DNA of 57,038 nt from the NCBI RefSeq assembly GCF_001280125.1, contig NZ_LGEG01000069.1, forward strand, positions 1-57,038. The letters run 5' to 3'. This DNA is from Streptomyces sp. NRRL F-6492 (GTDB lineage Bacteria > Actinomycetota > Actinomycetes > Streptomycetales > Streptomycetaceae). Of this stretch, positions 48,671-56,417 are shown piece after piece (position 1 is the stretch's first letter; each line of letters starts with the position of its first letter). The position numbers and the translations under genes are program-made. The notes beneath the pieces are model-generated. The model searched no databases and was not told where the DNA came from. It saw only the letters and a list, made by a program, of their open reading frames with translations.

Positions 48671-50200
48671 ATGACCTACACCGTCACCGACTTCTTCTGC
48701 GGCGCCGGCGGAAGCGGGCAGGGGATGCACCTCGTCCCCGGCGTGGAATTGAAGATCGCCGCGAACCACTGGTCCCTCGCCATCGACTCCCACGCGCTGA
48801 ACTTCCCCAAGGTCGACCACGACTGCGCCGACATCAGCCAGATCAACTTCGCCCGCTACCCGCGCACCGACATCGTGTGGGGCTCGCCCGAGTGCACCAA
48901 CCACACCATCGCGCGCGGCGTGCGCGCCGACTCCGACCGGCAGCCGGACCTGTTCGGCGAGATCCTGCCCACCGAGGCCGCCGTACGGTCGCGCGCCACC
49001 ATGTGGGACGTCCTGCGCTACCTGGAGGCGATGCACCTGCGCGGCCGTCCCGTGCTCGGCGCCATCGTTGAGAACGTCCCCGACCTGGACAAGTGGATCC
49101 TCTATCCCTCCTGGCGGCAGGCCGCCGACAGCCTCGGCTACGACATCACCAGCGTCTACCTCAACTCGATGCACGCCGAACCGCGCTTCGGGTCCCCGCG
49201 CGCCCCGCAGTCGCGCAACCGGAAGTACGACCTGCTCACCCTCAAGAAGCTCGGCCGCCGACCCGACGTGGAGAAGTGGACGTCGCCGACCGCAACGTGC
49301 CCCGACCACGGCCGCGTCCAGGCGCGCCAGTCGTTCAAGAACGGCCGCACGACCGGGAGTTACCGCTTCCAGTACGTCTACCTGTGCCCGCGCCCCGGCT
49401 GCGCCCGCGTGGTGGAGCCCCACGTGCTCCCTGCCGCCGCCGCGATCGACTGGACCGTCCCGGGCGTCCGCATCGGGGACCGCAGCAAGCCGCTGGCCGA
49501 GAAGACCATCGCCCGCATACGGGCGGGCCTCGACCGCTACGCCCGCCCCGTCGCCGTCCCGATGGAAGGACGCGAGGGCAAGAAGCCGTTCCCGCTCGAC
49601 GCCGAGCCCATGCGAACCATGACGACCCGCAACGAGACCGGAGTCGCCTACCTGCCGGGCCAGTTCCTGCCGTTCATCGCCGAGATGAGGGGCGGCGGCT
49701 CCCAGAAGAAGGCCCGCGGGGTGGACGAGCCGCTGGCGACCGTGTGCGCGTCCGGGAACCACCACGGTCTCGTGACCGGCCCCCGCGAGTCCGACTCGCT
49801 CCTCGTCCCCGTCGGCGGCACCTGGAACGACGAGGCCGCGCCGGTCACCGAGCCGATGCGGACCCGCACCACCCGGGAGACGGACGCCCTGCTCGTGCCG
49901 TACTACGGCCGGGGCACGGCCGCCCCCACCGGCGAACCGATGAGGACCATCACGACCGTCGACCGCCACGGGCTGGTCACCGCCGACGACGGCCTGATCC
50001 ACGGCGTGGCGGTCGAGGACTGCCTGCTGCGGATGTTGCAGCCGTCCGAGATCGGCAACGCGATGGCCTTCCACCCCACCTACCGGCTCCTCGGCAACCG
50101 GCGCGAGCGCGTCCGCCAGTACGGCAACGCGGTGACGCCTCCGGCGGCCGAGGTGCTGATGTCCGCCCTGGTCGAAGCCATCAGCGGCGAAGACCTGTAA
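48671..50200 (+). CDS. DNA (cytosine-5) methyltransferase
   Basis: 509 residues from ATG 48671 (CGAAAGG upstream). Motif I DFFCGAGGSGQG (7-18), motif IV GSPECTNHT with catalytic C75 (usual form is PC), motif VI ENV (134-136), motif VIII QSRNRKYDL, and motifs IX-X RQYGNAVTPPAAEVL near the end. Between them a long target-recognition region has a CPDHG...CPRPGC zinc-knuckle and repeats of EPMRTMTTRNET / EPMRTRTTRETD / EPMRTITTVDRH, a threefold internal repeat. It likely protects phage DNA from host restriction; target unknown. Confidence 0.92.
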   Translation: MTYTVTDFFCGAGGSGQGMHLVPGVELKIAANHWSLAIDSHALNFPKVDHDCADISQINFARYPRTDIVWGSPECTNHTIARGVRADSDRQPDLFGEILPTEAAVRSRATMWDVLRYLEAMHLRGRPVLGAIVENVPDLDKWILYPSWRQAADSLGYDITSVYLNSMHAEPRFGSPRAPQSRNRKYDLLTLKKLGRRPDVEKWTSPTATCPDHGRVQARQSFKNGRTTGSYRFQYVYLCPRPGCARVVEPHVLPAAAAIDWTVPGVRIGDRSKPLAEKTIARIRAGLDRYARPVAVPMEGREGKKPFPLDAEPMRTMTTRNETGVAYLPGQFLPFIAEMRGGGSQKKARGVDEPLATVCASGNHHGLVTGPRESDSLLVPVGGTWNDEAAPVTEPMRTRTTRETDALLVPYYGRGTAAPTGEPMRTITTVDRHGLVTADDGLIHGVAVEDCLLRMLQPSEIGNAMAFHPTYRLLGNRRERVRQYGNAVTPPAAEVLMSALVEAISGEDL

Positions 50201-50208
50201 CCCCCCCC

Positions 50209-50234
50209 GGGCCCGCCCCGGCCGGGGCGGGCCC
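50209..50234 (+). terminator. Palindromic GC-rich hairpin
   Basis: A 26-base perfect palindrome, 8 bases after the methyltransferase stop. Confidence 0.5.
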
Positions 50235-50241
50235 ACCACAC

Positions 50242-50252
50242 ACCTCTTGGAG
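50242..50252 (+). promoter_or_regulatory. Extended SD motif, copy 3
   Basis: ACCTCTTGGAG, 7 bases before ATG 50260. Confidence 0.75.
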
Positions 50253-50259
50253 AGATGCG

Positions 50260-50754
50260 ATGAACCCGATCGACCACGGCACGCTCGTACGGCAGCTTGC
50301 CGATTCCGCTGGCGCAGCGAAGGGCCCCAGGGCCGCCACCTGGCTCCTCGTTCACCACGGCTACTGGCTCCCCAAGCTGCTGCGCGCCGAGATCATCACC
50401 ACCCTGCCGAGCGGCGTCAGCTTCATCAGCTGGCAGGGCGCCGCCGACCACTGCAACGGCTCCGGCACCCTCCCCGGCGTCAACGCCCCACGCCCCCTGG
50501 AAGCGAGCCACTCCCAGTGGACGATCCTCAAGCTCGCGTGCGTCCTCACCGGCTACCACGCCCTGGACCTCTACCACCTCGGCTCCCTGGACGACCGCAA
50601 CAGCGCCCTCGCGACGTACGCCTTCGCGTGGGCCACCGGCGGCCGGCAGTACGCCGCGAGCACCGGCCTCGTGACCGGGCTGTGCGCCCGCTGCTCCTGG
50701 CGGCCCGAGCACTGCTCCTGCCCCACCGGCGAGACGCCGGAGGCGAAGCAGTGA
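50260..50754 (+). CDS. Hypothetical protein with C-terminal Cys cluster, 164 aa
   Basis: The helical domain includes WLLVHHGYWLPKLLRAEIIT (about 28-47) and ALDLYHLGSLDDRNSALATYAFAWATGG (in two parts). The last 25 residues have CARCSWRPEHCSC, a zinc-binding pattern. The WhiB-like gene overlaps it by 4 bases, so translation is coupled. Function unknown; perhaps a regulatory partner. Confidence 0.6.
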   Translation: MNPIDHGTLVRQLADSAGAAKGPRAATWLLVHHGYWLPKLLRAEIITTLPSGVSFISWQGAADHCNGSGTLPGVNAPRPLEASHSQWTILKLACVLTGYHALDLYHLGSLDDRNSALATYAFAWATGGRQYAASTGLVTGLCARCSWRPEHCSCPTGETPEAKQ

Positions 50755-51074
50755 CGCGCGAGTGGGTGTCCCAGGCCCCGTGCCGAGGGGACAGCGCGCT
50801 GTTCTCCCCGCGCGACAGCGCCTGGAAGAACCAGCACGACCTGGTGGACCTGTGCAGCGGCGCCCTGGAGGTATGCCGGTGGTGCCCGTTCACCAAGGAG
50901 TGCGTCGCCCTGGTGCAGCCCCGCTACGCCCGGTTCGACGGCGTGTGCGGCGGCCGGATCTGGTGCGGGGGCGCGGTCGTCAAGTCCCTGTTCGCGGAGG
51001 TGCGGAACCCGACGGACAGCGGGCGGCCCGAGGAGCCCGACGTCCTCGCCGGCATCAGCCGCGCCGCCACCTGA
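50751..51074 (+). CDS. WhiB-like Fe-S regulator
   Basis: 107 residues from GTG 50751 (GTGA overlap). The four cluster Cys are C11, C42, C45 and C51, spaced CX30CX2CX5C as in WhiB proteins; the helix after it (ECVALVQPRYARFDG) is typical. The usual G-V-W-G-G turn, which contacts the sigma factor, reads GVCGGRIW here, with Trp replaced by Cys (C66). Two extra Cys (C35, C66) are unusual. The C-terminal basic DNA-binding segment is weak. Phage WhiB proteins can interfere with host WhiB2 and cause septation defects or exclusion. Confidence 0.88.
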   Translation: MTREWVSQAPCRGDSALFSPRDSAWKNQHDLVDLCSGALEVCRWCPFTKECVALVQPRYARFDGVCGGRIWCGGAVVKSLFAEVRNPTDSGRPEEPDVLAGISRAAT

Positions 51075-51089
51075 CCTCGCCGCCCGCCG

Positions 51090-51116
51090 GCCGCCCCGCC
51101 CTCCTTGCGGGGCGGC
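51090..51116 (+). terminator. GC-rich hairpin after whiB-like gene
   Basis: A 10-base stem (51090-51099 with 51107-51116), 7-base loop. Confidence 0.5.
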
Positions 51117-51194
51117 GGCCTCCCCGCACGCCCCCGAGGAACGGTTCACCGCCCTCGGCTGCACGCGTCCCGCCTACAGAGAACACGAGGACAC

Positions 51195-51653
51195 ATGACC
51201 AGCCTCACCCCCTCCTACTCGATCCCCGACGGCGCCGTAGAGCGCGCCGCCCTCCACGACGCCATCCACAACGCGCATAAGGCGAGCCAGCGCCTGGCGC
51301 GCGGCGTCATCGTCGTCATCGCGGCGGCCGTACGGGACATCCTGACGAACAACCACCCCGAGGCCCCGTTCGACGCCGTCTACCTCGAACTGCGAGAGGC
51401 ACGAGACGGCTCCCTGTGGGCCACCGGCCGGTACTGGACGAAGAGCGGCGAGGACCGCACCTTCGCCACCACCGAAGGCGTCGAGGACCCGGACATGGCC
51501 ACCTACGGCATGAACGAGTGGGTGCCCTACCTGGACGACTCCAACCACGACACCTGGAGTCCCTTCGTCACCGAACTGCCCGACGGCCCCCGCCGCGGCG
51601 GTCGGTTCTACCACTTCGACCTCACCAGGGCCGCAGTCCTGGACCTCGGCTGA
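51195..51653 (+). CDS. Hypothetical protein, 152 aa
   Basis: ATG 51195 with ACGAGGACAC upstream. An N-terminal amphipathic helix (VERAALHDAIHNAHKASQRLA), then AVYLELREARDGSLWATGRYW and a Trp/Asp/Pro-rich acidic region, then a final strand. Not recognised. Stands alone between hairpins. Confidence 0.6.
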   Translation: MTSLTPSYSIPDGAVERAALHDAIHNAHKASQRLARGVIVVIAAAVRDILTNNHPEAPFDAVYLELREARDGSLWATGRYWTKSGEDRTFATTEGVEDPDMATYGMNEWVPYLDDSNHDTWSPFVTELPDGPRRGGRFYHFDLTRAAVLDLG

Positions 51654-51683
51654 CCACAGCCCGACCACCCCGGGCGCCAGCCG

Positions 51684-51705
51684 CCCCGCCGCTCCCGCGG
51701 CGGGG
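51684..51705 (+). terminator. GC-rich hairpin
   Basis: A 9-base stem (51684-51692 with 51697-51705), 4-base loop. Confidence 0.45.
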
Positions 51706-51733
51706 CCCCGGAACTCTGAAAGGAACCGTCCCC

Positions 51734-52159
51734 GTGGACAACATCGAGCGCGTCATCCGAGTCGGCGAAGCCGTCGGCGCCGCAATGAACCACCAGGCGG
51801 CGCGGGCCATACGCATCATGGAGGAGGTCATCGCGTTCAACAGCACGAGCGGCATGTACAGCGTGTGCCTCCTGCTCGCCGAGATGGGCCGCCAGAACCT
51901 CGTCCTGCTCGGAGACCTGACCCCCGGCCAGGTGTGGGCGATGAAGGAACCCCAGCCGCACGGCCCGTGCCACCAGGCGCACGTGTTCTCCGCGCGCCTC
52001 ATCACGGCGCGCGCCAACAACGACGACGAGCAGTGCAAGGCGCTGTTCGACGGTCTGGTGAGCGCGGAGCCGAAGGAGTTCACCGCCGGCGTCATGAGCC
52101 TGCTCTCCGACGTTGGCGCGCTGAACCGCCGCGCGTTCGAGCGGCACCGCTCCGCGTAA
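51734..52159 (+). CDS. Hypothetical helical protein, 141 aa
   Basis: GTG start with AAAGGAACC upstream. It is mostly helical (RVIRVGEAVGAAMNHQAARA, VCLLLAEMGRQNL, ARLITARANNDDEQC), with a C-terminal helix pair. No family recognised; followed by a long palindrome. Confidence 0.55.
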   Translation: MDNIERVIRVGEAVGAAMNHQAARAIRIMEEVIAFNSTSGMYSVCLLLAEMGRQNLVLLGDLTPGQVWAMKEPQPHGPCHQAHVFSARLITARANNDDEQCKALFDGLVSAEPKEFTAGVMSLLSDVGALNRRAFERHRSA

Positions 52160-52163
52160 AGCC

Positions 52164-52193
52164 GTGGGGCGGCCCCGCGCGGGGCCGCCCCAC
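52164..52193 (+). terminator. 30-bp perfect palindrome
   Basis: A 15+15 perfect inverted repeat 4 bases after the stop. No U-run, but very stable. Confidence 0.6.
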
Positions 52194-52299
52194 GCGTTCA
52201 CCCCAGCGCCCCCGGACCGGTCGGGGGCATCACCTCCGGCCTGCGGCTCCTCGCGCCCTCCGGCCGGACAGCCTCTCCACCCCTGCAAGGAGCACCACC

Positions 52300-52920
52300 T
52301 TGAGCGTCCCCGGCCAGATGAGCCTTCCCGGCCTGCCCGCCCCCGCGCCCGCACCGCCCGTCGTGATCGGCCTCGACCTGTCGCTGACCTCGACCGGCGT
52401 CGCCGGCGAAGGATGGACGGAGGCGCTGAGGACGAAGAGCCGCGGGCACCAGCGGCTGCGCTGGCTCCGGCGGGAGATAGGCGAGCGGACCGCCGACGCG
52501 GCCCTGGTGGTGGTGGAGGGCGCCGCGTACAGCCAGGGGAGGCAGGCCGGCCACCACGAGCTCGCCGGCCTGTGGTGGATCGTCACCCAGGACCTGTGGG
52601 ACAGGAAGGTCCCGTACGCGGTGGTGACGCCGCACGCGCGCACGATCTACGCCACGGGCGCGGCGTACCCGGCGAAGGAGTACCCGGCGAAGGAGCGGGC
52701 CCGGGTCGCCAAGGGCATGGTGCGCGACGCGGTGGCCAGCAGGTACGGCGTCGAGTGCGACGGGCCGGGCCGGTACGACAAGAGCGACGCCTTCGTGCTC
52801 GCCGCCATGGGCCTGCACTGGGCCGGGTGGCCGCTCGCGGTCGTGCCGGACACCCACCGGCGTGCCCTTGACAACGTCCAGTGGCCGCAGGGCGTGCAGA
52901 CCACAACAAACCCATCTTGA
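52300..52920 (+). CDS. RuvC-like Holliday-junction resolvase
   Basis: 206 residues from TTG 52300 (CAAGGAG 8 bases upstream; ATG 52318 is an alternative). RuvC/RNase-H-like features: IGLDLSLTSTGVA (first Asp 26), LVVVEGAAYSQG (Glu 73), and DKSDAFVLAAMG near residue 163 with the last Asp pair. It resolves recombination or replication junctions before packaging, and completes the Sak4-Cas4 set. Confidence 0.85.
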   Translation: MSVPGQMSLPGLPAPAPAPPVVIGLDLSLTSTGVAGEGWTEALRTKSRGHQRLRWLRREIGERTADAALVVVEGAAYSQGRQAGHHELAGLWWIVTQDLWDRKVPYAVVTPHARTIYATGAAYPAKEYPAKERARVAKGMVRDAVASRYGVECDGPGRYDKSDAFVLAAMGLHWAGWPLAVVPDTHRRALDNVQWPQGVQTTTNPS

Positions 52921-52962
52921 CCTGCGGAGACCTCGCGGGCTCGCTCTGTACTCGCGAAGTTT

Positions 52963-52982
52963 CTGCCTATAAAATCTAAGTA
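52963..52982 (+). promoter_or_regulatory. Recurrent 20-bp motif, copy D
   Basis: CTGCCTATAAAATCTAAGTA, 43 bases after the resolvase stop and 37 before ATG 53019. Confidence 0.65.
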
Positions 52983-53002
52983 GAAGTTCTGTTCCCGCCA
53001 CG

Positions 53003-53013
53003 ACCTCTTGGAG
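53003..53013 (+). promoter_or_regulatory. Extended SD motif, copy 4
   Basis: ACCTCTTGGAG, 5 bases before ATG 53019. Confidence 0.75.
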
Positions 53014-53018
53014 AAGGC

Positions 53019-53534
53019 ATGGCACCCACCTGGTACGTCCCCTACAACGACAGCGTCACCCCCCACACCGTCCACACCCCGGTGCTCGCGCCCACCGACC
53101 CCGACGAGCACACCGCCCTCATGCTCCGCCTGTACGACGAGTGCTTCGAGTTCGTCACCGTCCACTGCATCACCGCGATCGAAGCCCTCGCCCTCGGCGC
53201 GGAGGCCGTCGCCCAGCGGCAGCAGTCGGCCGACACCCCGGCCCCGCAGGAGCACTTCCTGGCCCACCTCCCGTTCGCCCAGGCCGCCGCCCGGATCTTC
53301 TGCGCGGACGTCGACGTGCACTACCGCGTCCTCGAGGCCGTCTACGACTTCGCCGTCCACGCCTACCGCCACCTTCCGTACGACCGCCGGACGTCGACCC
53401 TCATTGCCCTCGTGGAGAGCTTCGACACCCTGGCCCTGGTCGGCTTGTACCAGTACCACTGGCTGGTCCTCACCGGTCGGCCCGACCAGGCCCTGACGCC
53501 CCTCTCCCGGGCCATCGGCGAACTCCCCTCATGA
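53019..53534 (+). CDS. Hypothetical protein, 171 aa
   Basis: First gene after promoter-like copy D, so probably highly expressed. N-terminal part Thr/Pro/His-rich; then helices DEHTALMLRLYDECFEF, CITAIEALALGAEAVA, and a long helical end including LALVGLYQYHWLVLTGRPD. It is not recognised. The run of strong signals before it marks it as a candidate early host-takeover gene. Confidence 0.6.
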   Translation: MAPTWYVPYNDSVTPHTVHTPVLAPTDPDEHTALMLRLYDECFEFVTVHCITAIEALALGAEAVAQRQQSADTPAPQEHFLAHLPFAQAAARIFCADVDVHYRVLEAVYDFAVHAYRHLPYDRRTSTLIALVESFDTLALVGLYQYHWLVLTGRPDQALTPLSRAIGELPS

Positions 53535-53545
53535 CCCCCCGGACC

Positions 53546-53573
53546 GGCCGCCCCGTCCGTGTACGGGGCGGCC
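53546..53573 (+). terminator. Hairpin
   Basis: An 11-base stem (53546-53556 with 53563-53573), 6-base loop, between two small genes. Confidence 0.5.
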
Positions 53574-53596
53574 AGCCCTTCTCACGGGAGTCCCAG

Positions 53597-53773
53597 ATGC
53601 CCCCTCCACCGGCCCGGTCCTGTCCCGACTGCGACTCCAGCCCCGCCGTCGACCACGTCGAACTCTGCGCCGGCTGCGGGACCTGCAACGAGTGCCACTC
53701 CGGATGGCACCGCGACGACCCCCTCTGCGTCGACTGCGCCGAAGCGGAGTTCGCCGCCGCCGACAACCGGTAG
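53597..53773 (+). CDS. Small zinc-ribbon protein, 58 aa
   Basis: ATG with GGGAG upstream. It carries CPDC, CAGCGTCNECH and CVDC, in total eight Cys and a few His in 45 residues, enough for two zinc knuckles. It could bind nucleic acid or a protein partner. No family assigned. Confidence 0.65.
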   Translation: MPPPPARSCPDCDSSPAVDHVELCAGCGTCNECHSGWHRDDPLCVDCAEAEFAAADNR

Positions 53774-53794
53774 TCCCGCCTTCCACCCGCCGCG

Positions 53795-53822
53795 CCCCGG
53801 CCGCCCTCGTTGGCGGCCGGGG
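53795..53822 (+). terminator. Hairpin
   Basis: An 11-base stem (53795-53805 with 53812-53822), 6-base loop. Confidence 0.5.
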
Positions 53823-53847
53823 TGCCCCATTTCCGCAAGGAGAAACG

Positions 53848-54930
53848 ATGCGCCTGCTCGACCTCCTCGGCGACGGGGACGACAAGCCCGCCGTCCCCGA
53901 CACCTTCCGCCGCGCTCCCGCTCCCGCCCCGGCTCCGGCTCCGAGCCCGGACGAGGACGGTGCTCCCCTCCTCCCGGGCACCCAGCGAACCGTTTCCCGG
54001 GAGCGCCCCTACTTCGCCCCCACGCCGGCACCGCCGACGCCCAAACAGCGCCGCCGGTACGCCCGCCGCGACGGCATCACCATCGGTGAGCGCGTCTGCG
54101 CCGCCTGGAACAACGCCCATGGCGGCTCCCGGATCGAGATCCCCGTCGGTGTTGTCGCCGCTCTCGCCCTCCTCCCCTTCGAGGGACCGGAGGTCCCGAG
54201 GATGGCCGACTGGCTGATGGGCCTCAGTGACACCGAGCTGTGGAAGCTCTACGAGGAGACCTGGGCACACCGGTGGATCGACCGCCCCGACCTCGTCGAC
54301 CGGGCCAGCGTCCTCGCGACCTGGCTCCAGGACGAGGAGCCCGACACCAACATCCTTCGGGGCGTCCGGGCCGTCACCAAGGCCGTCCTGACCAACGGCA
54401 TGTTGGAATACACCCACAGCGGAATCCCGGGCATGAGCACCGACATCGACCTGATGTCGTGGGTCATCACCCACCTGCGGTCCGAGGGCGCCAGGGACGG
54501 GCTCGGCGAGTACCACACGCCCCCCGATGTGTGCGACGTGATGGCCCGGATGCTCTACGACCTCCAGGACGTAGAGCCCGGCCATTCGTTCTACGACCCG
54601 GCGGGCGGCACCGGCGGCATGTTCCGCTCCCTGGTCAACCACCTGCGTGACGGCGGCTTCAACCCGCACGACTTCACGTGGCATCTAACCGATGTCGACC
54701 CGCTCGCCGCCGCCGGCGCCGCGGTCAACGTCCTGCTCTGGGACCTCGGCCCCAACGCCTACGTCTCGTGCGGCAACTCCCTGGCCGACCCCGAGCTGCC
54801 CCGCAAGGCCATGGAGCACGCCGCCGGGGCCAGGGCGCACCGTGACAACGTCGTCGCCACCGCCCGGATGATGGCCGCCGTCGGCCGCGCCGAACGCCTC
54901 ATGGCCCGGGTCAGCGGGGAGGCAGCGTGA
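53848..54930 (+). CDS. N-6 DNA methylase-like protein lacking the catalytic motif
   Basis: 360 residues from ATG 53848 (CAAGGAG upstream). An N-terminal Pro-rich region (24-70) is followed by a helical part like HsdM and the SAM-binding core: GEYHTPPDVCDVMARML (near 216-232) and FYDPAGGTGGMFRSL (near 250), then LTDVDPLAAAGA. In type I/IIG methylases the next strand ends in NPPF/DPPY. Here the sequence after GNSLADP runs into a short helical end without that motif, and the protein stops. It may bind SAM and DNA without methylating, e.g. as a decoy or regulator, or use an unknown partner. Overlaps the PAPS-reductase-like gene. Confidence 0.8.
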   Translation: MRLLDLLGDGDDKPAVPDTFRRAPAPAPAPAPSPDEDGAPLLPGTQRTVSRERPYFAPTPAPPTPKQRRRYARRDGITIGERVCAAWNNAHGGSRIEIPVGVVAALALLPFEGPEVPRMADWLMGLSDTELWKLYEETWAHRWIDRPDLVDRASVLATWLQDEEPDTNILRGVRAVTKAVLTNGMLEYTHSGIPGMSTDIDLMSWVITHLRSEGARDGLGEYHTPPDVCDVMARMLYDLQDVEPGHSFYDPAGGTGGMFRSLVNHLRDGGFNPHDFTWHLTDVDPLAAAGAAVNVLLWDLGPNAYVSCGNSLADPELPRKAMEHAAGARAHRDNVVATARMMAAVGRAERLMARVSGEAA

Positions 54931-55829
54931 CCAGGCCCGCGCTCCGGATCCTCTCCCTCGGCGCCGGCGTGCAGTCCACGACGATCGCGCTCCTCGCCGC
55001 CGCCCACGTCCTGCCGCCCCTCGACGCGGCGATCTTCGCCGACACCGGCTGGGAGACAGAAGAGGTGTACGCCCACCTCGACCGCCTTGAGAACGAGGTG
55101 TTCAAGCCCAGCGGCACCCCGCTCTACCGCGTCTCCGCCGGCCACATCCGCAACGACGCCCTCGACCCGGCGCACCGTTTCGCCTCCATGCCCCTGCACA
55201 TCCGCAACCCGGACGGCGGCGACGGGCTTCTCCGGCGCCAGTGCACGGATCAGTACAAACTCACCCCGCTCAAGCGGAAGGTCAGGGAACTCCTCGGCTA
55301 CCCCCACCCGTACTCCGTCCCGCGCGGCCTGCACGCCGAGACGTGGATCGGCATCAGCCGCGACGAGTTCCACCGCGCCCGGGACTCGGGCGTCCAGTAC
55401 CTCAGCTCGGCGTTCCCCCTCCTCTACCTCCCGGGGGCGGCGGACGGGCGAGGAGGCTGGACCCGGGAGGACTGCCTCCGGTACCTCCGCGCCCACGGCT
55501 GGGCCACAACACCCCGGTCGTCGTGCATCGGGTGCCCCTTCCACAACAACGGGCACTGGAGGCACCTGCGCGACACACAGCCGAAGGCGTGGGCGGACGC
55601 CGTCGCCTTCGACCGGGCGATCCGCGCCGGGAACGCCCGGGGGAACGCCCGCGGCAAGCCCCTGCTCGGCAAGGCGTACCTGCACCGCTCCCGCCGCCCC
55701 CTGGACGAAGCCCCCATCGACCGAGTCACCGCGCACGAGTGGACCCGCAAGCAGACCGACCTCTTCGACCAGATCGCCGACACCGAAGTGGAAAACGGCT
55801 GCTCCCCATGGTCATGCCGCGCCGCTTGA
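54927..55829 (+). CDS. PAPS-reductase-family (adenine nucleotide alpha-hydrolase) protein
   Basis: 300 residues from GTG 54927, overlapping the previous stop. The PP-loop is SLGAGVQSTTIAL (about 10-22), followed by IFADTGWET. Cys residues RRQCTDQ, SCIGCPFHNNG and NGCSPWSC near the end could hold an Fe-S cluster, as in DndC-like proteins. The family activates substrates by adenylation and includes enzymes of sulfur transfer and DNA phosphorothioation. Coupling to a methylase-like gene suggests a nucleic-acid modification role, but no Dnd partner is present. Confidence 0.8.
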   Translation: MTRPALRILSLGAGVQSTTIALLAAAHVLPPLDAAIFADTGWETEEVYAHLDRLENEVFKPSGTPLYRVSAGHIRNDALDPAHRFASMPLHIRNPDGGDGLLRRQCTDQYKLTPLKRKVRELLGYPHPYSVPRGLHAETWIGISRDEFHRARDSGVQYLSSAFPLLYLPGAADGRGGWTREDCLRYLRAHGWATTPRSSCIGCPFHNNGHWRHLRDTQPKAWADAVAFDRAIRAGNARGNARGKPLLGKAYLHRSRRPLDEAPIDRVTAHEWTRKQTDLFDQIADTEVENGCSPWSCRAA

Positions 55830-55955
55830 AGCGCATAAAGACCACCGGAGATGTACGGAAATAAATCGGGAAAACAGAAGCCGAAACTATGTTCATCCGG
55901 ATTCCTGTTCCCTAGGTTTAAGGAGTTCCGAACATCACCTACACAAGGGGTAGAA
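55830..55955. promoter_or_regulatory. AT-rich intergenic region
   Basis: 126 bases with clearly lower GC than the surroundings, including GGATTCCTGTTCCC, related to the ATTCC-rich regions upstream of 560 and 2161. Likely promoter for the next gene. Confidence 0.45.
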
Positions 55956-56303
55956 ATGGAAATCAACACGGAAAAGGCTCAGGACACTTTTGTTCAGTCC
56001 TGGGAAATCCCACTCTTCACCACCTGGATCAAGACCACCTTGGCCAACCAGGGGGCACCGGAGGCCGGCACGGACATCCACCGACTCCTGGACACCCTCC
56101 TTACCAGGGGCTCCGGAGAGGAGGACATGGTCATCACCGGGGAGGAGGTAACCCTTCTGGCCCTCTGGATGGTTCCCCTCCTGTTCTCCCAGAACAAGGA
56201 GGACGAGAACTCGGACCTCTGCCAGGTAAATGACCGGATATTCAGGGCCCACGGTGCCATCACCGACGAGGACCGGCGGAAAGCCTGCATCTGCTACGGG
56301 TGA
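55956..56303 (+). CDS. Hypothetical protein of lower GC, 115 aa
   Basis: ATG 55956 with CAAGGGG upstream was chosen over an in-frame start at 55851 lying in the AT-rich leader. Helical protein; TFVQSWEIPLFTTWIKTTLA, then EVTLLALWMVPLLFSQNKED, with acidic stretches. Base and codon use are less GC-biased than the neighbours, suggesting later acquisition. Ends in CICYG. Unrecognised. Confidence 0.6.
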   Translation: MEINTEKAQDTFVQSWEIPLFTTWIKTTLANQGAPEAGTDIHRLLDTLLTRGSGEEDMVITGEEVTLLALWMVPLLFSQNKEDENSDLCQVNDRIFRAHGAITDEDRRKACICYG

Positions 56304-56312
56304 CACCCAACA

Positions 56313-56349
56313 GTGAGGGAGGGGGCGGGAAATCCGCCCCCTCCCTCAC
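56313..56349 (+). terminator. Strong hairpin terminator
   Basis: A perfect 16-base stem (56313-56328 with 56334-56349), 5-base loop, 9 bases after the stop. Confidence 0.85.
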
Positions 56350-56417
56350 CTATTGGCAAAGGTGACCAGTCCCCCGACGGATTTACGAAGAAGCGCAAAG
56401 AACTCACGAGGAAACCC

